This document shows positions 1 to 11,161 of a stretch of DNA of 64,000 nt, one piece after another. How positions within the stretch are numbered: the stretch's first letter is position 1; every line of letters begins with the position of its first letter. The stretch is from assembly GCA_025602905.1 (NCBI GenBank), contig JAHLKI010000001.1, positions 2,170,001 to 2,234,000 on the forward strand, written 5' to 3'. The notes under the pieces were generated by a model that made no database searches, was not told the DNA's origin, and worked only from the letters and a program-made list of their open reading frames with translations. The DNA comes from Phlyctochytrium arcticum (Eukaryota; Chytridiomycota; Chytridiomycetes; Chytridiales; Chytridiaceae). The position numbers and the translations under genes were made by a program.

Positions 1-473
1 TAGACAGAAAGAAACTTAATGACGAAGTAAATGTAGATACATTCAATTGAAATCAAATTTTCTATTGCCCGACGCGACGCTCAGATGCTGGGACGGATCT
101 ATCTTTAGATTTTCGAAACGGTCGATTTCCGAGTAACTATTTATGGATAGATGCTCAAATTGTCAATTTCCACATTTTATTGGTAAGAACTTATCTGAAT
201 CCGTTAGAGAAATTGTCAAGATGGCATGAAATGCCGTAGAAATCTGGCGGGGATTATTGAAAAAAATGAGGTCGTTTTGATAATCGTACTGAAAAACTTT
301 TTTTTTCTATGGAGAGCTTCCCTTAGTTGCAAATAAACAAAATTTAGTTCGTTGCTTAAATGCATTGAAATCTATGACATGTCTACCTAAAAAATATGCG
401 AGGGCTGTAGATTCCTGAGCCGCTTGTTCCAACGTTCCGCTTCTGAAAGTCACAATCACATCATATTGCAGAA
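1..473. other. left-edge intergenic region
   Basis: This AT-rich stretch lies upstream of the first gene. No supported coding region was seen; the only open frame, on the minus strand, lacks any recognisable character. It presumably holds the promoter of the LRR gene, but no clear TATA box was picked out. Confidence 0.5.
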
Positions 474-1827
474 ATGCCACCCAAGAAAGCCAGCGGGAAA
501 AAAGGTGCATCTGGCAAGAAAAAAAAGGAAGCTGAAGTGGAAGCCGCCAATCAGCTACGAATAGTAGCTTTAAAACAACTGAAGGCGGATTATGCTACGC
601 AATGCAAGCACTTTGTTACTGAAGCGATGCCATGTGAGTACTCTGCCTGATGTTCGTGATTGACGATATTTACATTCTTCCCCTTCTAGCGCTCGTTCGG
701 CGGATAGATCAGGAATTAAAGCGAGCCGAAGAGTTTGAAGATATAGACAAGGTTTGTGGCATGCATTGTCCCACGTCCATAATTTCTAGCTAACCAACAG
801 CTGATATTTCTCCGCAGATTATCCTGAATTCTATGATACTCACCCCCAATGACATATACTCCATAACTACCACGTTTCAGTGCTACGCAGCATTGGGAGG
901 AATATACATATGGCGCGCGAAAGTGGAGGGTACTGGTCTGGAAGCGCTGGTAGGCCATCGTTAGAGATGTGCTTCTCTTCATCGGCTTGTGTCTGACTTT
1001 GGCTGCCATCGGTGAAGGCCGCTTTCATCTCTTCTCGCCCTAGTGTTACCGCGCTACATCTTATTGACTGCAAGATCACCCCCATAATGGCAAAACACGT
1101 TGCATCTGTTTGTCAAAATTCAACAGGGATCAAGCGGCTTGTGCTGGATCACAATCCGCTGGGCACTAAAGGCATTGGAACGATATGCCGGGGTCTGAGT
1201 GAGAACAAGCTTTCCGTAATGGAAAAACTGAGCTTGCGATATTGTGACGCCGATCCTACCACGGCAGATTCTTTGGGTCAGGCCATAGTGGCGAGTGTTA
1301 CCCTCCAGTACGTTGATTGCGCGGATTATCACGCTACATACTTACTATTTGCTTGAACCAGAGAGCTGCATCTCGACGGTAACTTCCTGGCAGATTCCGG
1401 TCTTTCCATATTGGGCAAGTACCTGCGACGAAATCCACCACTGAAAGCACTCCATGCTGCCGCCAATCAAATCAACAATTCCACACCATTACCTATTCCG
1501 ATGACCACAATCATACCCCCTCTGCCTACTATTCCGCTCGTCGCGACGCCATTCTCTATATTTTGCTCGACCATTGCATCCGAAAACACACGTTTGTCCA
1601 TTCTGGATCTGAGGAGCAATCATGTAGGAGATGAAGGTGCCAAACTTCTGATGGATATGCTTCGTGCGCGCAAACAGTTATGGGCGAGCAAGCAAGCTGA
1701 CCCTCTAATGGTTATGATATCCGAGCGCACGCGCGAAGAACTTTTCGAGGGGGTTTGGGCATTGAATGATGCTATGGCCGGAGCTGGTAAGAAAGGTGGT
1801 AAAGGGAAAAAGGGCAAGAAGAAGTAG
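474..1827 (+). CDS. leucine-rich repeat protein with basic tails
   Basis: The protein starts at an ATG with a Lys-rich N-terminus (MPPKKASGKKGASGKKKKE) and ends in a Gly/Lys tail (KKGGKGKKGKKK). The middle carries ribonuclease-inhibitor-type leucine-rich repeats, for example VTALHLIDCKITPIMAKHVA, IKRLVLDHNPLGTKGIG and LSILDLRSNHVGDEGAKLL. Several short introns are needed: a clear donor follows base 633 with its acceptor at 688-689, one starts after the DIDK codons near 751, and one lies near 1310-1361. Such proteins are usually protein-binding scaffolds, and in flagellated organisms relatives of this layout are often ciliary, but no partner can be read from the sequence. Exon borders in the 750-1020 part are uncertain. 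Confidence 0.75.
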
Positions 1828-2069
1828 AATATCTAGAAAGTTGCCATTGACATTGTATATAGAGTGCATCCAATGCCAGAACTGCTCGCGATACCCTCTC
1901 TGTCCCCACGCATCCAGAATACCGTATACATTCCCGAATTTCGCGGAAGACACTCAATTCAATACGTAGAAAGAAATGCTGTTATTGTTTAGAAAATCGG
2001 CCACTAGGTACAAGTCTCTAATTAATGAATATATACACTAGATAAGAGACATGATTGTATGGATCATGG

Positions 2070-4186
2070 CTAGCACTGCGGCTTGCATTCCTTCTTCTTG
2101 TCATCGCAATCGCCTTTCTTCTCCTCGTCACAATCACTTTTCTTCTTCTGGTCACAGTCGTTGTTTTCGTTCCAGTCTTTGCATTCACTGTCGCTACTAC
2201 CACTACTGCAATCACTTTTCTCGCTCTTGTCGTCGCACCAATCCTTCTTTTTGTCATTGCAAGACTCCTCCTGCACTTGCTCAATCTTTCCTGCACCCTC
2301 TTCGAGACATTGCTGCTGCTTGCTATCGTCCACGGACTCTCCGTTCGGAACCACGATCGTTTGCTGCACCTGCACCTGGTGATATTCCGTAATTTTCTCG
2401 ATTGGTTTCGCACCATTGCTGACAACACTCGCATAAGTGCCAACTTTGCTAGCCTGAATGGTCTCGTTGCTGTTGCAGACTTCGATCGCAGGTCCCGAGT
2501 ACTCACATCCAGCGGTCGAAGATGTGATGTTCTCGGTTGTGTTGATGGCGACTGCGCTGCCCATCTTCGCAGGTGCTGACGAGCTCGCCCAAGAGTTGTT
2601 CAATGATAGCTTTGTTGCTGGTTGGCATGTCTCTGGTGCGGCGACCGTAAAATTCATTGTCGTAAGAGGCGTGGCGGTGTTCGTCGCGGCGGTGTCGGTC
2701 GCACTTGCTGTAACCTTCCCTTTCCAGCAGTTGCTGCAGACGGAAGGCTTCGACAATGTCGTCTCGAAGTTGACGGGCGTAATCTTCATGGTGATGAGAA
2801 GAGCGAGAAGTCAGATCGCGAACATAATCCATTAGATCGCGAAACCGGGTGTTTCCGCGCACCTTGCTCTGGGAAATAAAGTCTGTGCACCACTTGCGCA
2901 GCAAGTGCACAATCAACACATCCATGACGGAGCCGTCGTCCAGGCGATTGTCGTTCCGAAGGCGTAAAATCGCGCGGATGATATCATGCTTCTCCATTTC
3001 GCGGCGAGTTGCGTGGTCAAGGTCGGCCAAGTTTTCGCGGATAATTTGGATCAGGTTCAATCGACGGTGATGGTTGTCGCGCTTGTTCATCAGAATGGTG
3101 AGAATCTCCAATTCCATGCGGGCAGACTCGACATCATTGAGAAGGTGAAGCATGATGCGACGGATGAGCATGGAGATCATGTCGCCGTTGTGGTCCGAAT
3201 GACGCTCATATTGGCTGCTACGACTACCGAGATGGCCTGCACTGAAGCGCTGAGTACGGTGCAGGTGCGAAGCTTCCTGTCCCAAGGACTCAAGAACGAT
3301 TCGCAAGAGAGTGCGACCAAGTTCATGATTGCGGTTGTCAGTGTTTTCGATCAAGTCCAGAACGCGTTCAAGTAGACTGTAGCCATTTGAGGTGGAGCGT
3401 CGCTCAACACGGGTACCGTTGAGAAGCTCATCGACCAGATCTTGCGTCTGGTTACGCGTTGACGCGTTCTTGCGCGTGCCAAGTAGCTACAATGACACAT
3501 GTTAGGACCGGCATATTGAGAGAAGAAGATGTGTACCATACCTGAAAAAGAAGGTCTTGAATTTGGTCTTGGGAGTCCATTGTACCATGGCTCATGTAGT
3601 TGGTCTTGTATCGAGTGCGCTCCATGCCACGTTCACGGGCAAGGTATGACATGACGACTTCCGACAGAATGTCGCGAACTTCCGAATCACGGCGGCTGGT
3701 TGAGTGGTGCTGTTCATGGTCCCCAGACACAAGCTGACTGAGGAGATCCTGAATGTCGACGTTGCGAGTGGTCTTGCAATGGTGACGGTCCGAACCGTGC
3801 TGATGGTCGTGATTGGCAAAGCTCATCAGCAACTCGGCGACAAGATCCAGAGGAAGCTCATTATGTTTCTTGGGCTTGTGGTTGTCCTGAGCCTTGTCGG
3901 AAGTGTAGCACTTATCATTCTGGGTGCTCTGGCGCACATTGTATGAGATTCGTGAAGATCGTCGTAAATACAGACATTTTCTCACCTTCTTTGACTTGAT
4001 GTCATCCAGATTCAGGCGCTCAAGGATATCTTCAATATGGTCGCTGCGATCAAGGTTCTCCAACTTATGAAGAAGCTCTGATGCACGGTCCTGACGGTCG
4101 TAGCACTGGTGATCCATTTTGGGAATCAAGTAAGGATGAAGCTGATTGAAGTGGGTTGATTTTTTCTGGGCTGCAACGGTGGGCAT
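2070..4186 (-). CDS. orphan Asp/His/Arg-rich protein with Cys/Lys tail
   Basis: I do not recognise this protein. It is rich in Asp, His, Arg and Leu throughout and ends in a repetitive acidic Lys/Cys tail (KKKSDCDEEKKGDCDDKKK). The model uses three introns: about 3929-3985 (57 nt, no in-frame stop, so it could be retained), 3487-3541 (strong gtatgg donor) and about 2449-2505 (gtgagt donor). The last intron moves the reading frame from an upstream frame that stops at 2503 into the tail frame. Helical repeats such as DIQDLLSQLV, VRDILSEVVM and QIQDLLFQ suggest an alpha-helical repeat. A TATA box lies only 15 bases before the first ATG (4186), so the ATG at 4117 (MDHQCYD) may be the real start. 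Confidence 0.6.
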
Positions 4187-4200
4187 TCACAACTCCCTAC

Positions 4201-4208
4201 CTTTTATA
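4201..4208 (-). promoter_or_regulatory. TATA box of the Asp/His/Arg-rich gene
   Basis: On the minus strand this reads TATAAAAG. Transcription normally begins roughly 30 nt or more downstream of such a box, which would fall inside the longest ORF. It therefore favours translation from the second in-frame ATG at 4117. Confidence 0.5.
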
Positions 4209-5300
4209 GCCCTGGGGGATGGGTAGGGGAGATACATCTCATTCATTCCCCCTTCCTTCCGGAGTGCCCCAAGACAAACAACAGAAACTCATTGCCGCAC
4301 TTTACCCGCCTTTTTTTCTACTCGTACTCGAGTACTCGAGTACGAGTACGGCTGATGATGCGCGGGATGCGATGGCAGGCGCCAGGGGAAAGTACGAGTA
4401 CACATCCCCGGAAATTGGGTACGGGTGTCATGCAATATTAATATGATACTCGAGTACTCGAGCATGATACTGGCACACCGGGATAGGTGTATCATAGTAG
4501 AGTACGAGTACTCGAGTACTCGTATGTGACTCTACGTCCTTGAAAACTCAGATCCCGACCCATCAGCAGCACAAATGTACTTTCATTCTGATATCCCTGC
4601 ATGCACAGCGGAATGCGCCGCTATGAATTCATCTGTGCCAAACTCTGCATGCAGCAACGATTTACCAGTACTCGAGTAGGAAAGGAAACGTACGATACAT
4701 TCTTCACGTGGAATGATGATATGATACCCGAGTATCGTTGGAAGGAATTCGATTCCCGCCTGACGCAGCCCGCCAAACACCAACAAGCTTCGAGTACGAA
4801 TAAGACCACTTTGAGTACATTTTCATACTCGTATCATATCTCGAATCCAAATGTGTCGAAAATGTATGTGAGATGAAGCGTGTTGAGATCTCCAGGTCCG
4901 TCTCCAAAAAAGCAAAAATGTTGACTCAGGTTTTCCCCAGGGGCCAAAAAGCCAGCATCAAGCCTCAAAGCCCCAATCACCATTTTTGCCCGCCATATTT
5001 TTGGAGGGAAATTGCTCCGGAAGGATGAGTGAAACCTACATCAAACTTTGCCGCGCTGCGCTGTGCCAACTTCCAAGGTGAAGAGTTCAAATTCAGACCC
5101 TGTTCCGAAGGTCCCGCGATGAAAGTCCAACCTTTGGAACTCGATAAATAGTAGGGTATATATGTACAAAAAGAAACAGGAACAAGACTCCGGATTCCAA
5201 AAAGTCAAAAGTCCAACGCGCCTCCATATGGCAGCAAACATGTTGATCTAAATACAGTCGTGAACAGGAATAGCAGCTTCCAAAAGCCTCATGATTGCTT
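4209..5300. repeat. intergenic region with TACTCGAGTA palindromes
   Basis: No gene was seen in this 1.1 kb. It contains dense copies of the palindrome TACTCGAGTA, often overlapping, and half-sites GAGTAC/GTACTC: around 4321-4350, 4445-4465, 4500-4525 and 4669-4678. The block lies upstream of the minus-strand gene that starts at 4186. The remainder, 4880-5300, holds nothing recognised. Confidence 0.6.
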
Positions 5301-6954
5301 CTACGCTCCAATGCCTCGCCTCTCGTTGGCAGCTTCCGCCCCGGTAAGCGAACACTGCAACGCCGTCATAATTTCTTCTGCCCAGTGTATGGGTGCTTTA
5401 GTCTTGGATGCCTCCTTCATCTCCCGTTCCGCTTCCTGATAGGAAGATCGCGACCGGGCCATCAAGATGCGAATAGCCACTTCGGGAAAGAGAACGGTTC
5501 TGATAAACAAGTCTGCGCGGGGAGCTTTTGTGAGCAAGCTGATAGGGTGGAGGTTGCTTCGGGATGCACTGCGACTCGATGAGGGGGATGAAGACCTGCT
5601 GCTACTCGACTCACGCGATGACCGTTCATGCCCCCGGTCCTTTTCTTGCGATTGTGATGGTGGGGGAGAGGGGAGCCGGCTACTGTTGCTACTACTAATA
5701 CTATTGTTACTACCACCTGTGTAATGGTGACTTTTGCAGGCAGGGTCATGACTTGGTGATTCCAAGCATACTGTTGGAATGGATTTGAGGCGGGTGCTGC
5801 GGCTTGAGGCAGTTGTTGTGAATACAGAATAAAAGCAGTCTCTTTTGAGCTTCGAAACAATAATGTCAACGTCGTGCTGATCAAAAGGTCCATAAATCAG
5901 TTCGCGCTCCAATTGCGATACTTTGCCACTGAAGAATGCCAAGGCCCTTCGGTTATCCTTTATGGGTGACGTGAGAAGCGCATTGACTGCGGGTAGGACC
6001 TTTGTCGTTTCCTGCTCCACATTGTGCCGAAACCCTTGCTTTCTGTATCTTGTTTTAGCCTCTTCATATAATCGCTGCAGGTTCCTTCCTAGCTGTACTC
6101 AATGAAAGCATTCAGTCTATGAAAAGACCTCCTTCCGCTCCGGAATAAGGTCCTTACCGGTGCTGTTCGAAACTCCTCTTGGTACTGTGTGTAGAAAAAG
6201 TCCCGAGGAAGACATTTCTTTTTAGAAGTTAAGAATTCAACTTGATAATTTGGTCCTCGGTACTCCAGTATCTGTGCTGGGTAGTATTTCCTCTCCATCT
6301 CATGCCATGCTAAAACTGCTTCTCCTGGGATCTTTAGACTGAGTTGATGTAACAGGAAATGTTAGTGTTACGGGCGTGAAACGGCTGGCAATTATTTTTG
6401 TCGAAACTGACCATTTATCGGCCCCATCGTCTTCAGACTCCCTTTCAGGCAATAGAAAGTCAGCGCTTCCAGCTTCGATGATGATTAGAAACGAAAGGTA
6501 TACCCACCAATCGCTTAATGCTCTATGTGAAACACTAATAGGATCTATACTCTGTCGCTTGGTTACAGCACTCTTTCCCTTTGCCGGTCGCTTCCGCTTT
6601 GCTGCGCCTAAAGGATGATTGAGGTAACAAAAAATGAGCCAAATCATCACTTTAGAACCGCAATCTGAACAAAAGGTTATCTATCTAGTACATACTTGGC
6701 CTAATAACAATTGCCGGCGACTTTACGACAGTCCGAAGGAGTTCCTCTGGCTCTGCGAGCAGGTCATCGCAGTCGTCGTCACTCGAACTATATATAATCC
6801 GACGTTTGTTTGGCCGGGCGGGGGAACTGGCAGCAGCACTCTTGATCGTTTTGTCGGCACCATAGGTCACAGCCGCGCGCCGTACTTTCGGTGGTTCTGC
6901 TGGTGCGGGCAATTGCGGTGAACCTCGATTGGTCCGTTGGAGACGTCGAGCCAT
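5301..6954 (-). CDS. Tudor-like chromatin-associated protein
   Basis: Five exons join into a nuclear-looking protein. The N-terminus (MARRLQRTNRGSP) is basic, followed by an acidic serine patch (SSSDDDCDD) and a Lys/Arg-rich stretch (AAKRKRPAKGKSAVTKR) that could be a nuclear localisation signal. The central domain, near 6170-6330, is Tudor/PWWP-like: GEAVLAWHEMERKYYPAQI, YQVEFLTSKKKCLPRDFF, then a Tyr/Phe-rich strand. The C-terminal half has a low-complexity Ser region and a conserved-looking end (FPEVAIRILMARSRSSYQEA) and stops at 5301. Tudor folds usually bind methylated histone tails or DNA-repair partners; the specific ligand is unknown. The join from the Tudor exon uses the acceptor before CTAGGAAGG. 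Confidence 0.6.
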
Positions 6955-8085
6955 AACTATCCGTAATGCCTTTGCGTGCTAGAGTGGGAAGTAGTCTGGT
7001 CGTTGCTGGGGTTGGAAATCTTGAATTTGACGGCATCCCCGCCGATCGTGACAAGTGTGTCCGGCAAGCATGTGGCTTGGGCCTTGGATGAAACCTTTGG
7101 AATCTGGATTCATCTCAGATTTCAACCATTAAAAAATTTAAAAAATACAGAGATCGGCTCTCTAAACAATAACAACTAGGCATATTCGGAAAGTTCCAGC
7201 CTCCCCCAGTAGATAGGAGCTACATAAAATATCGAACTATACTACGGCTTGAACGTGATGACATTTGGTTGTTGATCTTGAGGTCACAGAGGTTGTCTTT
7301 GTTCCAGGAGACTAACGGAGGCTGTCTATGATCATTGATCTTGATGTCTTTGTGGTTTATAGACGTGACCAGCACAGGCTGTCTGGGATCTAGATATAGT
7401 CGACTAGGGGGGGGGGGGCTGTCTCGCCTTTTGGAACTTCTGACTGATGGGCATGATGACCGTGAAAGCCCGTTGAAATAACGCGGAGAAATCAAAGCAA
7501 GCATGTAAACTTCACACGTAATCCAACAGTTCCTGAACTTAGCAAGTTGTGCAATCAGATCCTTTCGGAGATCCTCTAACATAGTAGGGGATGAACTCTG
7601 TCCACCACCATCTTGTTTTGGGAAGGACCATTCTGCAGATAGCTCGTGGCGTGAGCCTTGCCCTTAGTCACTGCAGCTCTCTGCCTTTCAAGACGTGTGA
7701 AATCAGATATGTAGTTGTAAACAACTTCAGTCTCGATTGTGAACAACCATTTGGTATCCAGCACTACATCAGAATCAGCTGCTGGCCTTTTCTGCGCAGT
7801 ACCCACATCTTTCGCACGCAACAGCCGGTGCTTTCGAGTTGGACCTTGAGCACCACGGACGTGGCTCTTTCAAAAAGCAGGGCCGTCGTTGAAGTCATAG
7901 CATAGGGGGACGGTATGCAGGGCGTGGGAGAATTGAGACACGGCGCGGCGAGTAGGTTTTGTGAGGTATGTGCATAATAACATATCCGGTCATGAGACGA
8001 CCTTCTGTCGCCATAAAATAAAGCTGGTGCTTGACCTATACCAACGGCCATGCTCCGAAGAGGATTAGGCCCGAAACGCTTTTGG
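6955..8085. other. gene-poor interval with poly-G run
   Basis: No convincing gene was found. On the minus strand 7576-7890 keeps an 80-codon open frame with protein-like composition (VVLDTKWLFTIETEVVYNYI), but it cannot be joined to a start or to any known family. A 12-base G run lies at 7407-7418. It may be decayed coding sequence. Confidence 0.4.
7407..7418 (+). repeat. 12-base G homopolymer
   Basis: An uninterrupted run of 12 G residues follows GACTA in a non-coding interval; it is a likely polymorphic or error-prone site. Confidence 0.8.
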
Positions 8086-8510
8086 ACAAACCTGCCTCCT
8101 TTTCTTGCCGTCAGGGTCTCAGACTTTCAGTCGGTTAAGCTCGTTGAGATCCGCGTCTGCAGCCTCCAGCATATCTTCCGGCTTGACACCATCAGAATCC
8201 AATCCCACTTTGTAGGCATATCTCCAATCTACGAAAAGTAAATTACAACAAGGCTAGCGAAAAATTGGCATACCAGCTCTTCATAATTCAACTGGTAATA
8301 CTCCTCCAAGTACTCCTCTAAGGATTGATGCTTCTCTAGATTTGTCCCGTTTGGCGTTCCAGACAGGACTCTGCAACTTTCATAGAGTTTTGACTAAAAG
8401 AGTAGATACTCGAGAGTACAGTGCAGATCCAGATTTGATTTTTCCTCGCAGGTCGCAGTATCCTCAACATCGTAGTATTGACCTTCAGATATGATCATCC
8501 GCATCCAAAC
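8086..8510 (-). pseudogene. KRI1-like C-terminal fragment
   Basis: Minus-strand translation gives LEEYLEEYYQLNYEEL followed, after a short intron-like gap (gtatgc...ttcgtag), by IGDMPTK. This matches the conserved C-terminal signature of KRI1, a nucleolar 40S ribosome biogenesis factor. The continuation (VKPEDMLEAADADLNEL) is also KRI1-like but lies in another frame, so a frameshift separates the two. An upstream piece (EGQYYDVEDTA) may belong to it. Full KRI1 proteins are several hundred residues long, and there is no room for the rest because another gene begins at 8740 on the opposite strand. I read it as a truncated duplicate or relic. Confidence 0.5.
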
Positions 8511-8739
8511 CACTGGATATGAACGGGAACGTTTTTATCTTCTTGTCCATTCCGTCCAAAATGTAGAGTCATGTCTGCCAGGTCCCGACTCCCCCGTCGG
8601 ATTCTGGCGGCATTTATTCTGCTGACTTGCGCGCGTCGCTCCGAATTGCGAAAAACACGGAGCCAAAAGTGTGATAAATAGTAAATCTCCTCTATATTCT
8701 TCTGCCAAAACTTCCCCAAACGTACAATCGCTCAACGCA

Positions 8740-10798
8740 ATGCGACTGCTGGGCAAAATACGGTCAAGTCTTCTCTTTCCGCTGCTTCTGGCGTCGTCGT
8801 CCCCGGCGGCTGCTGACCCTCTGGTCGGAGATCTCAACGACAATCCTGTGAGGAGCAGTAATGTAGCCTCCTTTGAGAATAAACGTTTCCGTAAGTGTTG
8901 TCGCCGTTCTCATAGTGCTTTGGGAGCCGTTGTGATTGACAGAATGTCTTTTCTTTCCAGTCCATTTGACCGACATTCACTATGACCCTTACTACGTTCC
9001 CACCACTGACCCCGATACCAGCTGCCACCGCGGCACCCAAGCCTTTACCAACCTTGAAAGTATACCAGCTCAGATTGCTTCGACCACCCCATCTCACTAT
9101 GGGGTCCGCGGGTCCGGTTGTGATAGCCCTTTACCGCTAGTTGAAGAAACGTTTCATGAAATTCATGCAAATATTGTCAACAAAACGGGGGTAGATTTCG
9201 TTCTGTGGACTGGTGATTCCAGTCGCCATGACCGGGATAAAGGGTTGCCTCGGGATACATCCGAAGTCATTTCACAGAACGCCGAGATTGTCTACTACAT
9301 GCGGCGCACATTCAACTTGAAGAAGACAGTCATAGTCCCATCTATCGGCAATTGGGACGTGTGGCCAGCTAACACCCTCGGCGCCGATGCTGGAGGGCAA
9401 TTCCGTCGCTTGTATGAAGCTTGGAAATCAGTCTTGGAACCATCGCAAAATAATGAAGAAGAACAACGCGAAATTCACAAGTCGTTCACCTCCGGAGGAT
9501 ACTTTGAACGTACTCTGATACCAAATAAGGTATCAGCCATCAGCTTAAACACGTTGTATTGGTTCAAAGAGAACCCATCCATAGATGGTTAGTGCATCGC
9601 CACGCGTTAAGAAGAGGCATTTTTCTAACCAATGCTCGCCCACCCCTGTTACTCTTTCAGATTGCACACCTCTTTCAGAACCACGACCTCCCGCTCAAAA
9701 CGGCACACGGCGTCCTGGTGACGAGCATTTCGATTGGTTGACAACCAAGCTTTCCTCGGCACGCTTGGCCAATCGCAAAGTATTTATCGTCGGCCACATC
9801 CCCCCTTCCGACTCGTTTGACTCGCCCCTCTACAAGCCCTCGTGCTACGAGCAATTTGTCCAGATCAGTGGGGATTACGCGGATGTGATTTTGGGGCAGT
9901 ATTACGGACACGTTAATAAGGATGTCATCAGTGTGGTCATCAAGACCAAATTGGCCAACGACCAAGAAGGTCCCGCGCGGTACAAAATCACTGCAATTAC
10001 AGAAAAACACCTGCGATCCCTTTCGCTGAGCAATGACCAATCTGTTGTTGGTAATGTTTTGTCTTTGGGTGAGCATACTTTACATAGCTAGACTCATACT
10101 TGCTCTCTTCATTAGGAACAATCAAGACCTCCTCCTCCATTGTTCCCATCCACAACCCAGCCTTCCGTGCTGGCATCTTGGAACTCCCACCCTCATCGGC
10201 CCCATACCTCCTCCGCGAATCCCAGTATGCCGCCAACCTCCTCCGTGCCAACGAGCGACACCACAAAAACCCCGGCTCCACGTCCCGCAACCTCAAATAC
10301 GACCAGGGCTGTCTGACCGATAAACACTACAAAATGCCAGATTTGACTCCTGCATCGTACACGGATTGGATCCGGCGGATGCGCGAGGAAGAAGGATTAA
10401 AGGAACCTTCAGCGACTAATAGTGAGGCTGGTTCCAATGGATTTTTGGATCCAAACTTGGGCGGAAAGAAGCCCAAAAAGGATAAGCGTATGCTCCATAT
10501 CTATACCCTGTGCATGGACGCCAACGACAATTTGCCCAGCACAGATCCGGACTCGGACGGCGACCATCTCGTGCTGACCCCCCTCCTGGTCAATATAATA
10601 TTCAGCCTCGCCATTATTGCCTTTCTGGGCTCGCTCCTCTCTTTCTGGATGTATATTCGGACGTTGGAGGGCAGCAGTGAGCAGGAACGGCAGCGGCTGC
10701 TGTTTCAGCCTGTTTCAAGAGAGCGCCTTCGACGGGTGCAATGGGAAGCTGGACGTATTCGTGAACGGGGCGTTGATGTCTACGGAACGACCATCTGA
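8740..10798 (+). CDS. endopolyphosphatase/ASM-like metallophosphoesterase
   Basis: Four exons (8740-8890, 8961-9597, 9661-10068, 10116-10798) encode a calcineurin-type phosphoesterase of the PPN1/acid sphingomyelinase group. The chosen ATG begins a signal peptide (LLFPLLLASSSPAAA). Metal-site blocks are visible: LTDIHYDPYY, GDSSRHD, SIGNWDVWP, VGHIPPS and GQYYGHVN. A single transmembrane helix lies near the C-terminus (LLVNIIFSLAIIAFLGSLLS), leaving a short basic cytosolic tail. This implies a lumenal or vacuolar enzyme; PPN1 relatives cut long polyphosphate chains in the vacuole. The third position of the GNH/GNN metal motif is Trp, which is unusual. It converges with the IDH1 gene. Confidence 0.8.
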
Positions 10799-11161
10799 CC
10801 CTCCATTGAGTTTAGCTGTCTCGTGTTTGTACATAGCGCTGGTGTTTAGGATTAGGATAAAGATGTTGTCATGTAGGGCCAGATAATAATATTACGTAGT
10901 AGCAAAAGACAATCATGATGACGACGCACTACTTTCAAGGGCCGTAAAGAAAACTGACACAGAAAGCAAACGCGGGGAAATGCGTGAAGGGGGAAGAAAA
11001 CGATAGATTAAAATAACAAGGAACGGGGAGAGATCTTGAAGTCCGTTCATGGAAAAAACTCTTGTTCAAGAACACTTCCAGGATGGGATGTTGGGTGAAT
11101 TGATGACATTTATTTCTCATGGACGCAGGTAGGGGTTTGAAGAGGGCGACAAGTCGGAAAC
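10799..11161. other. convergent 3' intergenic
   Basis: This is the space between the ends of the phosphoesterase and IDH1 genes. It must hold both 3' untranslated regions. No further gene was seen. Confidence 0.6.

Noticed and set aside
7220..7890. Minus-strand frames that could form a two-exon gene
   Set aside because: Frame joins require introns shorter than any other in the window or leave stop codons; no family resemblance.
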